A stretch of DNA of 61,323 nt from JAWBSP01 sp964632175 (GTDB taxonomy: Archaea; Hadarchaeota; Hadarchaeia; Hadarchaeales; JAWBSP01). Below the pieces are notes generated by a model that saw only the letters and a program-made list of their open reading frames with translations, was not told where the DNA came from and did no database searches. Within the stretch, counting starts at the first letter, position 1. Each line of letters opens with the position of its first letter. Shown in pieces: positions 7,975-16,279 of the stretch. Position numbers and translations under genes: made by a program. Location of the stretch: assembly GCA_964632175.1 (NCBI GenBank), contig CAZWBJ010000005.1:1-61323 (forward strand), in the 5' to 3' direction.

Positions 7975-9295
7975 AGCCCCACCACCTTCTCCCTCAGTCC
8001 CAACCAGTTCACTTTCTTCACAGCCTCCCCGCGGGCCGCCGCGTGGCAGGTTTTGAGCGCCTNNNNNNNNNNNNNNNNNNNNNNNNNNNNNNNNNNNNNN
8101 NNNNNNNNNNNNNNNNNNNNNNNNNNNNNNNNNNNNNNNNNNNNNNNNNNNNNNNNNNNNNNTTCACTTTCTTCACAGCCTCCCCGCGGGCCGCCGCGTG
8201 GCAGGTTTTGAGCGCCTGCCTGATATCTTCCTCCTTCACATCCCTCCCACCCAGCCCGCAGATGAAGTTTAGCGTGACGGGAGGGCGGTCCCCAAGAGCA
8301 CCCGCTAGGTCGGCATAGAGGGGCCCGGTGGCGCCGGGTGAGAGGGCCTTCTCCACGACCCCTACCACCTTCTTCCCCGAGAGGATCTCCCTGAGCTCCC
8401 TGCTGGGGAAGGGGCGGAAAACCCTTATCTCCACCAGCCCCACCTTCTCACCCCCTCTCCTCAGGGCATCGATAACCTCTTTTATGGTTCCGCACACGGA
8501 GCCCATCGAGACCAGCACCACTCCGGCATCCTCAACCCTGTAGCCCTCCACCGGCCTGTATTTCCGGCCGAACCTCTCCCCAAAGAGCGCCATGGTTTCC
8601 TCTATTTCTTTACGGGCGTTCTCCATCGCCTCGTGCTGGGTGAACCTGAACTCCTCATAGTACTCCGGAACTCCCACCGGTCCGAGGGTGACGGGCTTCT
8701 CGGGGTCGAGCGGGTAGGGGTAGTGGTAGGGGGGCAGAAATTGATCCACCTCCTCCTGCTCCGGGACCTCCACCACCTCGGCCATGTGGGAGAGGATGTA
8801 GCCGTCGTAGCAGACCATCACGGGCAGGAGGGTTCTCTCCGCTATCCTGAAGGCCTGCAGGGTGAAGTCCAAGATCTCTTGGTTGTTCTCGCAGTATATC
8901 TGAATCCAGCCGGAATCCCTCACCGAGAGCGAATCCTGCTGGTCACACCAGATGGAGAGGGGGGCGGACAGGGAGCGGTTGACGTTCACCATGACCAAGG
9001 GCAGGCGCATGCCGGAGGCCACGAAGAGGATTTCTGACATGAGCATCAGGCCCTGGGAGGAGGTGGCGGTGAAGGTCCTCACGCCTGAAGCCGCCGCCCC
9101 GATGCAGGCACTGAGGGCACTGTGCTCGGACTCCACCCTTATCATCTCGGCCTCCAGCTCCCCGTTGGCTATGTACTCGGAGAGTTTCTCCACAACGGCT
9201 GTTTGGGGCGTTATGGGATAGGCGGCGATCACCTTCACCCTCGCAAGCTTCGCCGCCAGGGCCGCCGCCTCGTTTCCGCTGAGCAGGAGCTTCAT
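7971..9295 (-). CDS. porA: Pyruvate:ferredoxin oxidoreductase alpha subunit (interrupted by artefactual gap)
   Basis: Begins MKLLLSGNEAA, with the family hallmarks AAYPITPQT and SSQGLMLMSE, and the GWIQIYCENNQE region. As written, the frame runs into 100 Ns. If the Ns and one copy of the flanking 55-bp duplication are removed, the frame continues through KKVNWLGLREKVVGL to a TGA at 7971-7973. That gives an intact 389-residue protein whose stop overlaps the porB start. The subunit binds 2-oxoacid with PorB. It is preceded by the PorD-like gene, whose stop lies just upstream. The gap length is not a multiple of three once the duplicate is counted, so automated calls here will be frame-shifted. 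Confidence 0.9.
8063..8162. other. 100-N assembly gap flanked by a 55-bp exact duplication
   Basis: Ns occupy 8063-8162. The 55 bases before the gap (8008-8062) are identical to the 55 bases after it (8163-8217). Collapsing gap and one copy restores porA perfectly. The two contigs therefore overlap by 55 bp and nothing is missing. Confidence 0.95.
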
Positions 9296-9296
9296 C

Positions 9297-10925
9297 TCAT
9301 CCCTCCGGAACCATGTCTATCACCTTTCTCGGGCACTCGGTCGCGCAGATGCTGCACCCCTTGCAGAAGTCGTAGTTTATCTCATATTCGCTGTCCTTCC
9401 TCTCCACCGCCATCTCGGGGCAGTAGAGCCAGCAGTTGTCGCACTGGTTGCAGATCCCACAGCTGAAGCACCTTTCCGCCTCCCCTTTAGCGGTTGCCGT
9501 GTCGAAGCCCTTCAAGGTTTCCTCGAAAGTTTTCAGGCGGGAGGAGGGGGGGAGGGAAGCAGGGGTGGCCCGCGGATAGTGTTTGAAGTATGCTAGGTTC
9601 AGCTCTTGGAAGGTCACCTTGGGCGGGGGCGCTTCCGTCGCAGGCTCTTTCCCCCTCAGGAAACAGTCGATGGCGATAGCAGCCCTCTTGCCGGAGGCGA
9701 TGGCATCTGCCACCCTCTCTGGAATCCCGTAAACCGCGTCTCCCCCGGCGAACACGCCCTTGAGGGGGGTTCTGCCCCACTCGTCGCACACTATCTTCCC
9801 CTTCTTGAGGGGGATCTCGGGCGGTAGGAAGTCTAGGTTCGGCTCCTGCCCAATAGCCGCAATGATGGAGTCGGCAGCCAGATCGAACTCGGAGCCCTCA
9901 ATGGGAATGGGCCTCGGTCTGCCAGATTCGTCGGGGGGGCCCAGTTTCATTCTCACGCAGCGCAGCCCCGTCACCTTTCCATCTTTCGTGAGAACCTCCT
10001 TCGGGGCGACCAGAAATTCGATTTTCACCCCTTCCACCAATGCCTCCTCCACCTCCTCGTCTGATGCTGGCATCTCCTCCCTCGACCGGCGGTAGAGGAT
10101 GGTCACCTCAGCTCCCAGCCTTCTGGCGCACCTCGCGCAGTCAATCGCGGTGTTTCCCCCTCCCACAACCAAGCAGAACTTCCCCACCTTGGGGGTCTGT
10201 TTGAGTCGCAGGGCTTTCAGGAATTCTATCCCTTGGTACACCCCTTCCGCCTCCTCGCCGGGTATCCTAAGCCTAACCCCTTTTGTCGCTCCCACCCCTA
10301 TAAAAACCGCCTTGAAGTCCTTGAGCTCGTTCAGACTTTTGATGGCCGTGTTGGTGACGAACTTCACTCCCATTTTCTCCAACCTTGAAACCTCCTTTTT
10401 GAGAACATCGCCCGGCAGTCTGTACTCGGGAATCCCCACCGCGAGCATTCCGCCAACCGTGGGATTCTCCTCGAAAACCACGGAACCCCTGCCCAGCCTG
10501 GCAAGGTGGTAGGCGCACGAGAGCCCTGCGGGCCCGGAGCCTATCACGGCTACCTCGGGTTCGCGGGAGGGAGGCGGATCTAGCTCTTGGGGGGCTAGGT
10601 CCCCAAGAAACCTCTCGAGGGATCGTATGGCGACCGCTTCATCGAACTCCCTCCTGTTGCACTCGTCCTCGCAGGGGTGGTAACACACTCTCCCGCACAC
10701 GGCCGGGAGGGGATTGGTTTCCAGGAGCGTCCTTGCTGCCTCCTCTACTTTCCCCTCAGCGAGGAAGTGGAGGACTTTCGGGATTTGGTTGCCGATGGGG
10801 CACTTCGCCACGCAGGGGGACAGCTTCTCCCGCCTTTCTGGTCTAACGGCCCTCCAATCTCCCGTCCTGGTTTTCTGAGAGCTTCCCGGTTCGATTATCG
10901 CGGCGCCGGGTAGGATGGGCTTCAT
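9297..10925 (-). CDS. PorD-like ferredoxin subunit with inserted GltD-type FAD/NAD(P) oxidoreductase
   Basis: A 542-residue protein. The N-terminus has the PorD signature (PGSSQKTRTGDWRAVRPE, 13-30). It is followed by a GltD/NfnB-like module: a Cys-rich N-domain (C38, C42, C77, C81, C85, C89), an FAD Rossmann motif VIGSGPAG (127-134), a second nucleotide fold with VVGGGNTAIDCA, and a GGDAVYG motif. The C-terminus returns to PorD with two ferredoxin clusters (C486-C502 and C521-C531). Lying between porC and porA with overlapping or abutting ends, it should wire pyruvate oxidation or synthesis directly to NAD(P)H as well as ferredoxin (inference). Confidence 0.88.
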   Translation of the reverse strand: MKPILPGAAIIEPGSSQKTRTGDWRAVRPERREKLSPCVAKCPIGNQIPKVLHFLAEGKVEEAARTLLETNPLPAVCGRVCYHPCEDECNRREFDEAVAIRSLERFLGDLAPQELDPPPSREPEVAVIGSGPAGLSCAYHLARLGRGSVVFEENPTVGGMLAVGIPEYRLPGDVLKKEVSRLEKMGVKFVTNTAIKSLNELKDFKAVFIGVGATKGVRLRIPGEEAEGVYQGIEFLKALRLKQTPKVGKFCLVVGGGNTAIDCARCARRLGAEVTILYRRSREEMPASDEEVEEALVEGVKIEFLVAPKEVLTKDGKVTGLRCVRMKLGPPDESGRPRPIPIEGSEFDLAADSIIAAIGQEPNLDFLPPEIPLKKGKIVCDEWGRTPLKGVFAGGDAVYGIPERVADAIASGKRAAIAIDCFLRGKEPATEAPPPKVTFQELNLAYFKHYPRATPASLPPSSRLKTFEETLKGFDTATAKGEAERCFSCGICNQCDNCWLYCPEMAVERKDSEYEINYDFCKGCSICATECPRKVIDMVPEG

Positions 10926-11455
10926 GGGGCCCCTGCCGTTTTCTCGTAGGCGACCCTGATGGCCTGAACGTTTTTGTCCGCAAGTTTTTCTGGGAAGTAG
11001 GAGCGAACGGCTTCACAGACACTTTCCAGCCTAACGAGGTTGGTCGCCCTCGCCACCGCACCGAGCATGGCGGTGTTGGTGATGGGTGCCTTCAGGATTT
11101 CCAAGGCAATGGCGCTGGCGTCGACATAGAAGACCTTTGCGTGGGGTATGGGGATGGGCTCCTTCAGGTTGAGGATGGCCGTTCCTCCCAGCTTCAAACC
11201 CGCCGCCACGTCCACCATCTTGGGCAGGGTGGGGTCTAGCACGACCACGATATCAGGGTCGTAGACTTGGCTGTGGATCCGGATGGGGGAATCGCTTATC
11301 CGGGTGAAGGCCACCACGGGCGCCCCCCTCCTCTCCGCCCCGAAGAAAGGAAAAGCCTGGACGTACTTACCCTCCCTGAAGGCGGCCTCGGCGAGGAGCC
11401 TGGCGGCCGTCACCGCCCCCTGACCCCCCCTTCCGTGCCACCTGATCTCAATCAT
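10922..11455 (-). CDS. porC: Pyruvate:ferredoxin oxidoreductase gamma subunit
   Basis: 177 residues starting MIEIRWHGRGGQGAVTAA, the hallmark start of the gamma (PorC) domain, through PFFGAERRGAPV to the C-terminus. A longer upstream extension of the frame has no family similarity and crosses the promoter, so the ATG at 11455 is chosen. A TATA-like TTTAAA lies 26-31 nt upstream. Its stop overlaps the next gene's start (ATGA), making it the first gene of a four-gene por operon followed by acs. Confidence 0.93.
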   Translation of the reverse strand: MIEIRWHGRGGQGAVTAARLLAEAAFREGKYVQAFPFFGAERRGAPVVAFTRISDSPIRIHSQVYDPDIVVVLDPTLPKMVDVAAGLKLGGTAILNLKEPIPIPHAKVFYVDASAIALEILKAPITNTAMLGAVARATNLVRLESVCEAVRSYFPEKLADKNVQAIRVAYEKTAGAP

Positions 11456-11480
11456 AGAGCAATTAGTTGAAATTTGGCGG

Positions 11481-11486
11481 TTTAAA
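11481..11486 (-). promoter_or_regulatory. TATA-like box of the por operon
   Basis: TTTAAA in an A/T-rich patch centred about 28 nt before the porC ATG at 11455. This is the spacing of an archaeal leaderless promoter, and no ribosome-binding site is visible between box and start. Confidence 0.6.
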
Positions 11487-11549
11487 TTCTTTAGGTTTTC
11501 CCCAACACTGGGGCCCCGATTTGCAACGTTCCGTCCCACCCAATCAATC

Positions 11550-12950
11550 TTACAGTGTTGGCCACCCCGCCGGTGAAGTAAGGAACCGGTGGATGGAAGC
11601 CGCAGCGATCCTAGCAGTCCCCATTGCCAGTATAACCGTGGCATCCCCGTGGACGATATCTCCTGCGGCCCAGACCCTGGGGAGGGAGGTCCTCCCCTCT
11701 TGGTCCACGATGATGGTACCCCACTCTGAGGTCTTCAGCCCGGGCGTGGTTCTGGGCACAAGAGGGTTGGGGCTCTGACCTATGGCCACCACCACCGTGT
11801 CGGTGTCCATCGGGAACTCGGATCCTTCTATCCTCACCGGTCTCCTCCTCCCCGACTCGTCTGGCTCGCCCAGCCTGAACCTCGTGCAGATCATCTGCCT
11901 CACCCACCCCCTTTCATCGCCCACGTACCTAACCGGAGCGGATAAGGTGTGAAATTCCACCCCCTCCTCCTTCGCCCGTTTGATCTCCTCCTTCCTCGCT
12001 GGCATCTCCTGCTCCGTTCTCCTGTAAACGATGATCGAGCGCTCGGCACCCAGCCTGAGGGCCGTGCGTGCGCAGTCCATGGAGACGTTTCCCGCCCCGA
12101 TGGTTGCAACCGTCTTTCCTATCCTTATGGGGGTGTCATATTCGGGAAACTTGTAAGCCCGCATGAGGTTAACTCTCGTCAGGAACTCGTTGGCGGAGAA
12201 GATCCCGTTGAGGCTCTCCCCGGGAAGGTGCATGAAGTTTGGCAGGCCAGCCCCCGTCCCGATGAAGACCGCCCCAAATTCCCTGAGGAGTTCCTCCACG
12301 GTCAGAGTGAGCCCTACCGCCACATCGGTTTTTATCTCAACCCCCAGCTTCCGCACGTAGTCGACCTCGGCCCTCACGATGCGCTTCGGCAGTCTGAACT
12401 CAGGTATCCCGTACATAAGCACGCCGCCCGGTTCGTGCAGGGCCTCGAAAACGGTGACCGGATGGCCGAGTTTCGCTAGGTCAGCAGCAGCCGTCAGACC
12501 CGCGGGACCCGAGCCAACCACGGCGACGCTCTCCCCCCTGGGCTCCGGCAGTGGCGGGATCTCGAGCTTGGAATGTTCTCTTTCATAGTCCGCTGCAAAT
12601 CTCTCGAGGAACCCTATCCCAACGGGTTCGTATTTTTTCCCGAGGATGCAGGCACCCTCGCACTGGTTCTCGTACGGGCAGACCCTTCCGCAGATGGCGG
12701 GGAGGGAGTTGGTCTCCTTTATGATACCGATGGCCTTCTCGAATTCCCCGCGCCTGATGGCGGCGATGAAGGCGGGAATGTTCACCCTGACGGGGCACCC
12801 CTCCACGCACGCCGGTTTCGGGCACTGCAGGCACCTAGAGGCCTCCTCCATGGCCATCTCTGGGGTGTAGCCTAAGGGAACCTCATCAAAGTTCCTGATG
12901 CGCCTCTCCACCGGCTGCTCAGGCATGGGGACTTTTTTCTCCCTAACCAT
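11550..12950 (-). CDS. NfnB/GltD-type NADPH oxidoreductase large subunit
   Basis: 466 residues with N-terminal cluster cysteines (CLQCPKPACVEGCPV, about 39-53, and CGRVCPYENQCEGAC), an FAD motif VVGSGPAGLTAA, a second dinucleotide fold TIGAGNVSMDCA, and a C-terminal AAGDIVHG flavin motif. The neighbouring gene, overlapping by 8 bp, is the 2Fe-2S flavin partner. Together they match the NfnAB/SudAB transhydrogenase, which couples NADH, NADPH and ferredoxin by electron bifurcation. Without that partner it could be read as a glutamate synthase small chain, and a glutamate-synthase-like large protein is encoded at 23782. Confidence 0.88.
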   Translation of the reverse strand: MVREKKVPMPEQPVERRIRNFDEVPLGYTPEMAMEEASRCLQCPKPACVEGCPVRVNIPAFIAAIRRGEFEKAIGIIKETNSLPAICGRVCPYENQCEGACILGKKYEPVGIGFLERFAADYEREHSKLEIPPLPEPRGESVAVVGSGPAGLTAAADLAKLGHPVTVFEALHEPGGVLMYGIPEFRLPKRIVRAEVDYVRKLGVEIKTDVAVGLTLTVEELLREFGAVFIGTGAGLPNFMHLPGESLNGIFSANEFLTRVNLMRAYKFPEYDTPIRIGKTVATIGAGNVSMDCARTALRLGAERSIIVYRRTEQEMPARKEEIKRAKEEGVEFHTLSAPVRYVGDERGWVRQMICTRFRLGEPDESGRRRPVRIEGSEFPMDTDTVVVAIGQSPNPLVPRTTPGLKTSEWGTIIVDQEGRTSLPRVWAAGDIVHGDATVILAMGTARIAAASIHRFLTSPAGWPTL

Positions 12951-13764
12951 GTAGGGTTGCTGAGAGCTTTTCCTCCTCCAGATACCTTTGGTTTCTCTTC
13001 AGCAGCAGGTCGAAGTCAACCTGGTGGGCGTCGAATTCGGGGCCGTCCACGCACGCGAACCTCATCCGTCCCCCCACCTCCACTCTGCAGGAGCCGCACA
13101 TGCCTGTCCCATCTACCATGATGGGGTTCAGGCTGGCGAGGGTTTTTATTTGATACGGTTTCGTGACCTCAGCAATGGCCTTCATCATCAGCACGGGGCC
13201 AACGGCGTATACCAGGTTTGGTCGCCTCCCTTCTTCCAGCGCACGCTTCAGGAGCTCGTGGACGAGCCCCTTGTGCCCCCTAGAGCCGTCATCGGTGGAC
13301 ACGAGCAACTCGTCGCTCCACCGGCGGAGTTCTTGCTCGAAGATGAGGAGCTGGGCGGTCCTAGCGCCAATCATGGTGAGGATTTTGTTACCGGCCTGCT
13401 TCAGGCCCCTGACTACCGGATAGAGGCAAGCAACCCCAACCCCTCCGCCCACGCATGCCACTTCCCCATAAAGGTTGATTTCTGTCGGTCTGCCCAATGG
13501 CCCCACGCAGTTCAAGAGGGTTTGCCCCGGCTCTAGGGAGGAGAGGAGTTTGGTGGTTCTTCCTGCCTCGAGCACAACTATGCTCAGACTGCCGCGTTCG
13601 GGGTCGGTGTCCACGATTGTGAGCGGGATCCGCTCCCCCTTTTCTGTCACTCTGATGATCACAAACTGGCCCGGCAGGGCTTTCCTAGCTATCAGAGGGG
13701 CCTCGATTTCAAACCTCGTGATTCCTGGCGCCAGCGTTTCTTTGGAGAGAATGGTGTAACCCAT
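12943..13764 (-). CDS. NfnA/SudA-type ferredoxin-NADP reductase subunit
   Basis: 273 residues starting MGYTILSKETLAPG. An FAD-binding reductase barrel comes first (PGQFVIIRV), then an NAD-binding fold (VGGGVGVACLYP), then a C-terminal [2Fe-2S] cysteine cluster (GTGMCGSCRVEVGG ... RFACVDGPEFD). This order is diagnostic for the small subunit of NADH-dependent reduced ferredoxin:NADP+ oxidoreductase. The frame extends upstream into the tRNA-Gly gene, which is why the ATG at 13764 is chosen; a TATA-like patch (TTTTAATTT) lies at 13781-13789. It overlaps and probably co-folds with the NfnB-type subunit. Confidence 0.9.
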   Translation of the reverse strand: MGYTILSKETLAPGITRFEIEAPLIARKALPGQFVIIRVTEKGERIPLTIVDTDPERGSLSIVVLEAGRTTKLLSSLEPGQTLLNCVGPLGRPTEINLYGEVACVGGGVGVACLYPVVRGLKQAGNKILTMIGARTAQLLIFEQELRRWSDELLVSTDDGSRGHKGLVHELLKRALEEGRRPNLVYAVGPVLMMKAIAEVTKPYQIKTLASLNPIMVDGTGMCGSCRVEVGGRMRFACVDGPEFDAHQVDFDLLLKRNQRYLEEEKLSATLHG

Positions 13765-13823
13765 CCACTTCAGGCAATCGAAATTAAAAGTATGCCTAAA
13801 GAAACTGAAACGAAAAAAGTAAT

Positions 13824-13899
13824 GCGGCCGTAGTCTAGCCAGGTAGGACTCAGGCTCCCCGGGCCTGATGCGCGGGTTCAAATCCCGCCGGCCGCACCA
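13824..13899 (+). tRNA. tRNA-Gly (anticodon CCC), CCA encoded
   Basis: A complete cloverleaf: acceptor GCGGCCG/CGGCCGC, D-stem GTCT/GGAC with GG in the loop, anticodon stem CAGGC/GCCTG, T-arm GCGGG-TTCAAAT-CCCGC, discriminator A and an encoded CCA. The 7-nt anticodon loop reads TCCCCGG, placing CCC at 34-36. Position 33, nearly always T, is C here. The Gly assignment rests on the anticodon and on A73. Confidence 0.88.
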
Positions 13900-13913
13900 A
13901 TCACGGGATTTAA

Positions 13914-13943
13914 GTTACATATGTAACTAGTTACGGGTGTAAC
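13914..13943 (+). promoter_or_regulatory. Two tandem GTTAC-N4-GTAAC palindromes before the AAA+ gene
   Basis: Perfect dyads GTTAC (13914-13918) ATAT GTAAC (13923-13927) and GTTAC (13930-13934) GGGT GTAAC (13939-13943) sit 16 bp apart. A TATA-like GATTTAAG (13907-13914) precedes them, and the ATG follows 1 nt after the second dyad. A protein bound here would block transcription start and any leaderless initiation. Confidence 0.65.
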
Positions 13944-13944
13944 C

Positions 13945-14949
13945 ATGCTTTTCGACCTGCGACCGAAGGAAAATCCCTCTGATCTCTTCGGCAGAGACAG
14001 GGAGCTTGAAGAGTTGCGAAGGCTGATCAATACAGAATGGATCGCGGTGGTGGGGGCTAGGATGACGGGGAAAACGAGTCTGGTCAAGACCTTTCTCAAC
14101 GAGAGTTCAAGGAAGGGAAAGACCACTTTTTACGTCAATCTCATGGGGGCCAGTGGGCTCACCGAATTCCTCGAGAGGCTCGCTAGGGCGGCTGGGGAAA
14201 AGGTGGTGACAAGGGAGGTCTCGATAAAGCTACCCCTACTGGGCATCGGGAAAGCTTCAAGGTTTGTGGAGGATTTTTTCCACATGCTCAGAGATGGGGA
14301 AGTTATAGTGGGCTTAGATGAGGTTCAGGAAATGTACAGAAGTACCGGGCAATTTCTCAAAATACTCAAGCTCATCCACGACTCCTACCCCAACGTAAGA
14401 TTCATTTTCACCGGATCGATGTTTGGGCTTATGCATACTTTACTGCAACCCAAGGTCTCCTCCCCTATGTACGGGAGGAAACCAGCCAGGGTAGAACTCC
14501 TCCCTTTCCCCCGAGAAGAGTCGGTGCGGTTTCTGAGGGCGGGGTTCGAGGAAGTAGGGATGCGGTCGGAGGAGGGGGAGATAGAAGAGGCCGTGGACAT
14601 GCTGAACGGATATGTGGGGTGGCTCACCTACTACGGAAATCTCAGGTGTGTGAGGGGGATGGGGAGGGAGGCCTCTTTGCGGGGAGTGGTGGAGGAGGGA
14701 AAGAAGGTGGTGAAAGAGGAACTGGAGAACTTTTTGAAGGGGAGGGACAGGCAGGCTTATCTGACAGTGCTTAAAGCCGCTTCCCTCGGCGCCCGCTGGG
14801 CTGAGATCAGAAGGTCACTCGGGGCTGGGTTTAACAGTAAGAGGCTCTCAGACATCCTTAGGACTCTGACCGCATCCATGCTCGTAGAGAAGAGGGACCG
14901 TACGTACGTGGTATCAGACCCTATCCTGAGAAGGGCACTTTTGAGCTAG
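13945..14949 (+). CDS. Archaeal-type AAA+ ATPase with C-terminal winged helix
   Basis: 334 residues. Walker A is GARMTGKTS (37-45), Walker B is VIVGLDEVQEM (120-130) and the sensor is FIFTGS. The C-terminal 65 residues (QAYLTVLKAASLG to LRRALLS) look like a winged helix. It belongs to the broad archaeal ATPase family (PF01637-like); unlike the ATPase at 886 it has no nuclease-like tail. The start codon directly abuts tandem palindromes and the gene follows a tRNA gene, a common site for mobile or accessory genes. Its cellular role is unknown. Confidence 0.85.
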   Translation: MLFDLRPKENPSDLFGRDRELEELRRLINTEWIAVVGARMTGKTSLVKTFLNESSRKGKTTFYVNLMGASGLTEFLERLARAAGEKVVTREVSIKLPLLGIGKASRFVEDFFHMLRDGEVIVGLDEVQEMYRSTGQFLKILKLIHDSYPNVRFIFTGSMFGLMHTLLQPKVSSPMYGRKPARVELLPFPREESVRFLRAGFEEVGMRSEEGEIEEAVDMLNGYVGWLTYYGNLRCVRGMGREASLRGVVEEGKKVVKEELENFLKGRDRQAYLTVLKAASLGARWAEIRRSLGAGFNSKRLSDILRTLTASMLVEKRDRTYVVSDPILRRALLS

Positions 14950-14957
14950 CTCGGAAG

Positions 14958-15287
14958 TTAGAACACCACCATCCGAAGGGCGATGGTGACCGCGAGGTAT
15001 CCCAGGATCCCGACACCGATGGAGGGCAGGCCGATTCTCTCGGTGAGGTGGAAGACGATGAAGAGGTAGCAAAGCCAGCCCGGTAGGACGAGGAGTAGCC
15101 CCTTTATATATTCCGCTAGCGGGGTTCCTCCCCCCTCTAGGTAAATGCTGGTGAAGGTGAGAACGGTGACCGCGGGGAACATGGCCACGAAGGCCGCCAG
15201 CCAGCCCTTTCCGTGGGAGCCCAAGTAGGTCACGAGGGTTACCACCGTACCCCCCAGCAGAAAGTACAGCAGGTACCGCTCCCACAT
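14958..15287 (-). CDS. Small four-helix membrane protein (DUF3147/GlpM-like)
   Basis: 109 residues starting MWERYLLYFLLGG, with about four transmembrane helices: 4-22, 29-50, 62-82 and 88-107. The hydrophobic pattern and size resemble the DUF3147/GlpM family. The frame extends further upstream but only as antisense of the GTPase gene, so the ATG at 15287 is used. It converges with the upstream ATPase (9-bp gap) and diverges from the GTPase. No enzymatic residues stand out and the function is unknown. Confidence 0.65.
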   Translation of the reverse strand: MWERYLLYFLLGGTVVTLVTYLGSHGKGWLAAFVAMFPAVTVLTFTSIYLEGGGTPLAEYIKGLLLVLPGWLCYLFIVFHLTERIGLPSIGVGILGYLAVTIALRMVVF

Positions 15288-15333
15288 CACTAGCTCAGCC
15301 GACGGGTTCAAAAGTTGGAGGTGGAAGGTTTGG

Positions 15334-16254
15334 ATGCCGGCCAACCTCCCCCCCGAGTACTTCAAGGTTGAGGAGAGGTACAGGCTGGCTAAAACGCCCG
15401 AGGAAAGGTTGAAGCTTACGGAGGAGCTGATAAGGCTGGCCCCCAAGCACAAGGGAACGGAGAAGCTCCTCAAGCTCCTGAAGCAGAGGGCGAAGAAGCT
15501 GAGGGCTGAAATCGAGAGGGAAAGAGCGAAAAAGGTGGGCGCGAGGATTTCCTTCGCCGTGAAAAAGGAGGGGGCGGGCCAGGTGGTTCTCTTGGGTCCC
15601 CCCAACTCGGGGAAGTCCACCCTCCTCGCCAGTCTGACCTCGGCAAAGCCGGAGATCAGCGAGCACCCCTTCACCACCACCCGCCCCTTCCCCGGGATGA
15701 TGGAATTCGAGGATGTCCAAGTACAACTCGTGGAGGCGCCGGGCGTGGTGGAGGGATCCTGCGAGGGGAAGGGTCTTGGGGCGGCACCCCTGAGTCTTGC
15801 GAGATCTGCGGATGCCCTCCTTCTGGTTGTGGAGGCGAGCCGCGCGCAGGAGCAGCTCGGAATTCTCCTGAACGAGCTGAGAAAGGCGGGGATCAACCCG
15901 GACCCGAGTCGGACGGCAGTGGTGGTGACCAAGGTTGATGCCGGCGGGGAGGGGGAACTCCAATGTCCCTTCAAGGTTTTGAGGCCGGATACCCCCTCTC
16001 TGAGGGCCGAGATTTTTCGCCTGCTTCATGTGGTGAGAGTTTACACGAAGCGGCCCGGGGAGGAGCCGGCCGCTCGCCCGCTCATCCTTCCCGAGGGGTC
16101 CACGGTTTTTGAGGCCGCGAGGAGGGTACACAAGGATTTCGCGGAGAGGCTGGAGTTCGCGAGGGTCTGGGGGTCGACACGCTTCCCGGGGCAGAGGGTG
16201 CCGAGGGAATACGTGCTTTCCGATCGGGACGTGGTCGAGTTTCATTTGAAGTGA
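15334..16254 (+). CDS. Obg/DRG-family GTPase with TGS domain
   Basis: 306 residues. A basic helical N-terminus (1-75) precedes the G domain: G1 GPPNSGKST (about 89-97), a DRG-type switch with HPFTTTRPFPG (G2), G3 replaced by VEAPGV instead of DxxG, and G4 TKVD. The C-terminal 75 residues form a TGS domain (ILPEGSTVFEAARRVH ... REYVLSDRDVVEFH). The Asp-to-Glu change in G3 (EAPG) is unusual. A Shine-Dalgarno-like GGAGGTG stands about 10 nt before the ATG. Such GTPases act on ribosomes, which fits the following L10e gene 25 bp downstream. Confidence 0.85.
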   Translation: MPANLPPEYFKVEERYRLAKTPEERLKLTEELIRLAPKHKGTEKLLKLLKQRAKKLRAEIERERAKKVGARISFAVKKEGAGQVVLLGPPNSGKSTLLASLTSAKPEISEHPFTTTRPFPGMMEFEDVQVQLVEAPGVVEGSCEGKGLGAAPLSLARSADALLLVVEASRAQEQLGILLNELRKAGINPDPSRTAVVVTKVDAGGEGELQCPFKVLRPDTPSLRAEIFRLLHVVRVYTKRPGEEPAARPLILPEGSTVFEAARRVHKDFAERLEFARVWGSTRFPGQRVPREYVLSDRDVVEFHLK

Positions 16255-16279
16255 TTTATGCTAGGGGACTTAGAAAGGG

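Noticed and set aside
8018..8162. Frameshifted or truncated C-terminus of porA
   Set aside because: Explained by the duplicated 55-bp contig ends; the joined sequence gives an intact protein.
5959..8211. Open frames antisense to porB and its intein
   Set aside because: Low-complexity translations, no motifs; explained by the coding bias of porB.
11456..11644. N-terminal extension of porC
   Set aside because: No similarity before MIEIRWHGRGGQG, and a TATA box lies inside the extension.
11550..12950. Glutamate synthase small subunit acting with the FMN protein at 23782
   Set aside because: Possible, but overlap with a [2Fe-2S] flavin reductase subunit favours an Nfn-type pair; the two loci are 11 kb apart.
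13765..13881. N-terminal extension of the NfnA-type gene
   Set aside because: It would cross the promoter region and tRNA-Gly; family similarity begins at MGYTILSKE.
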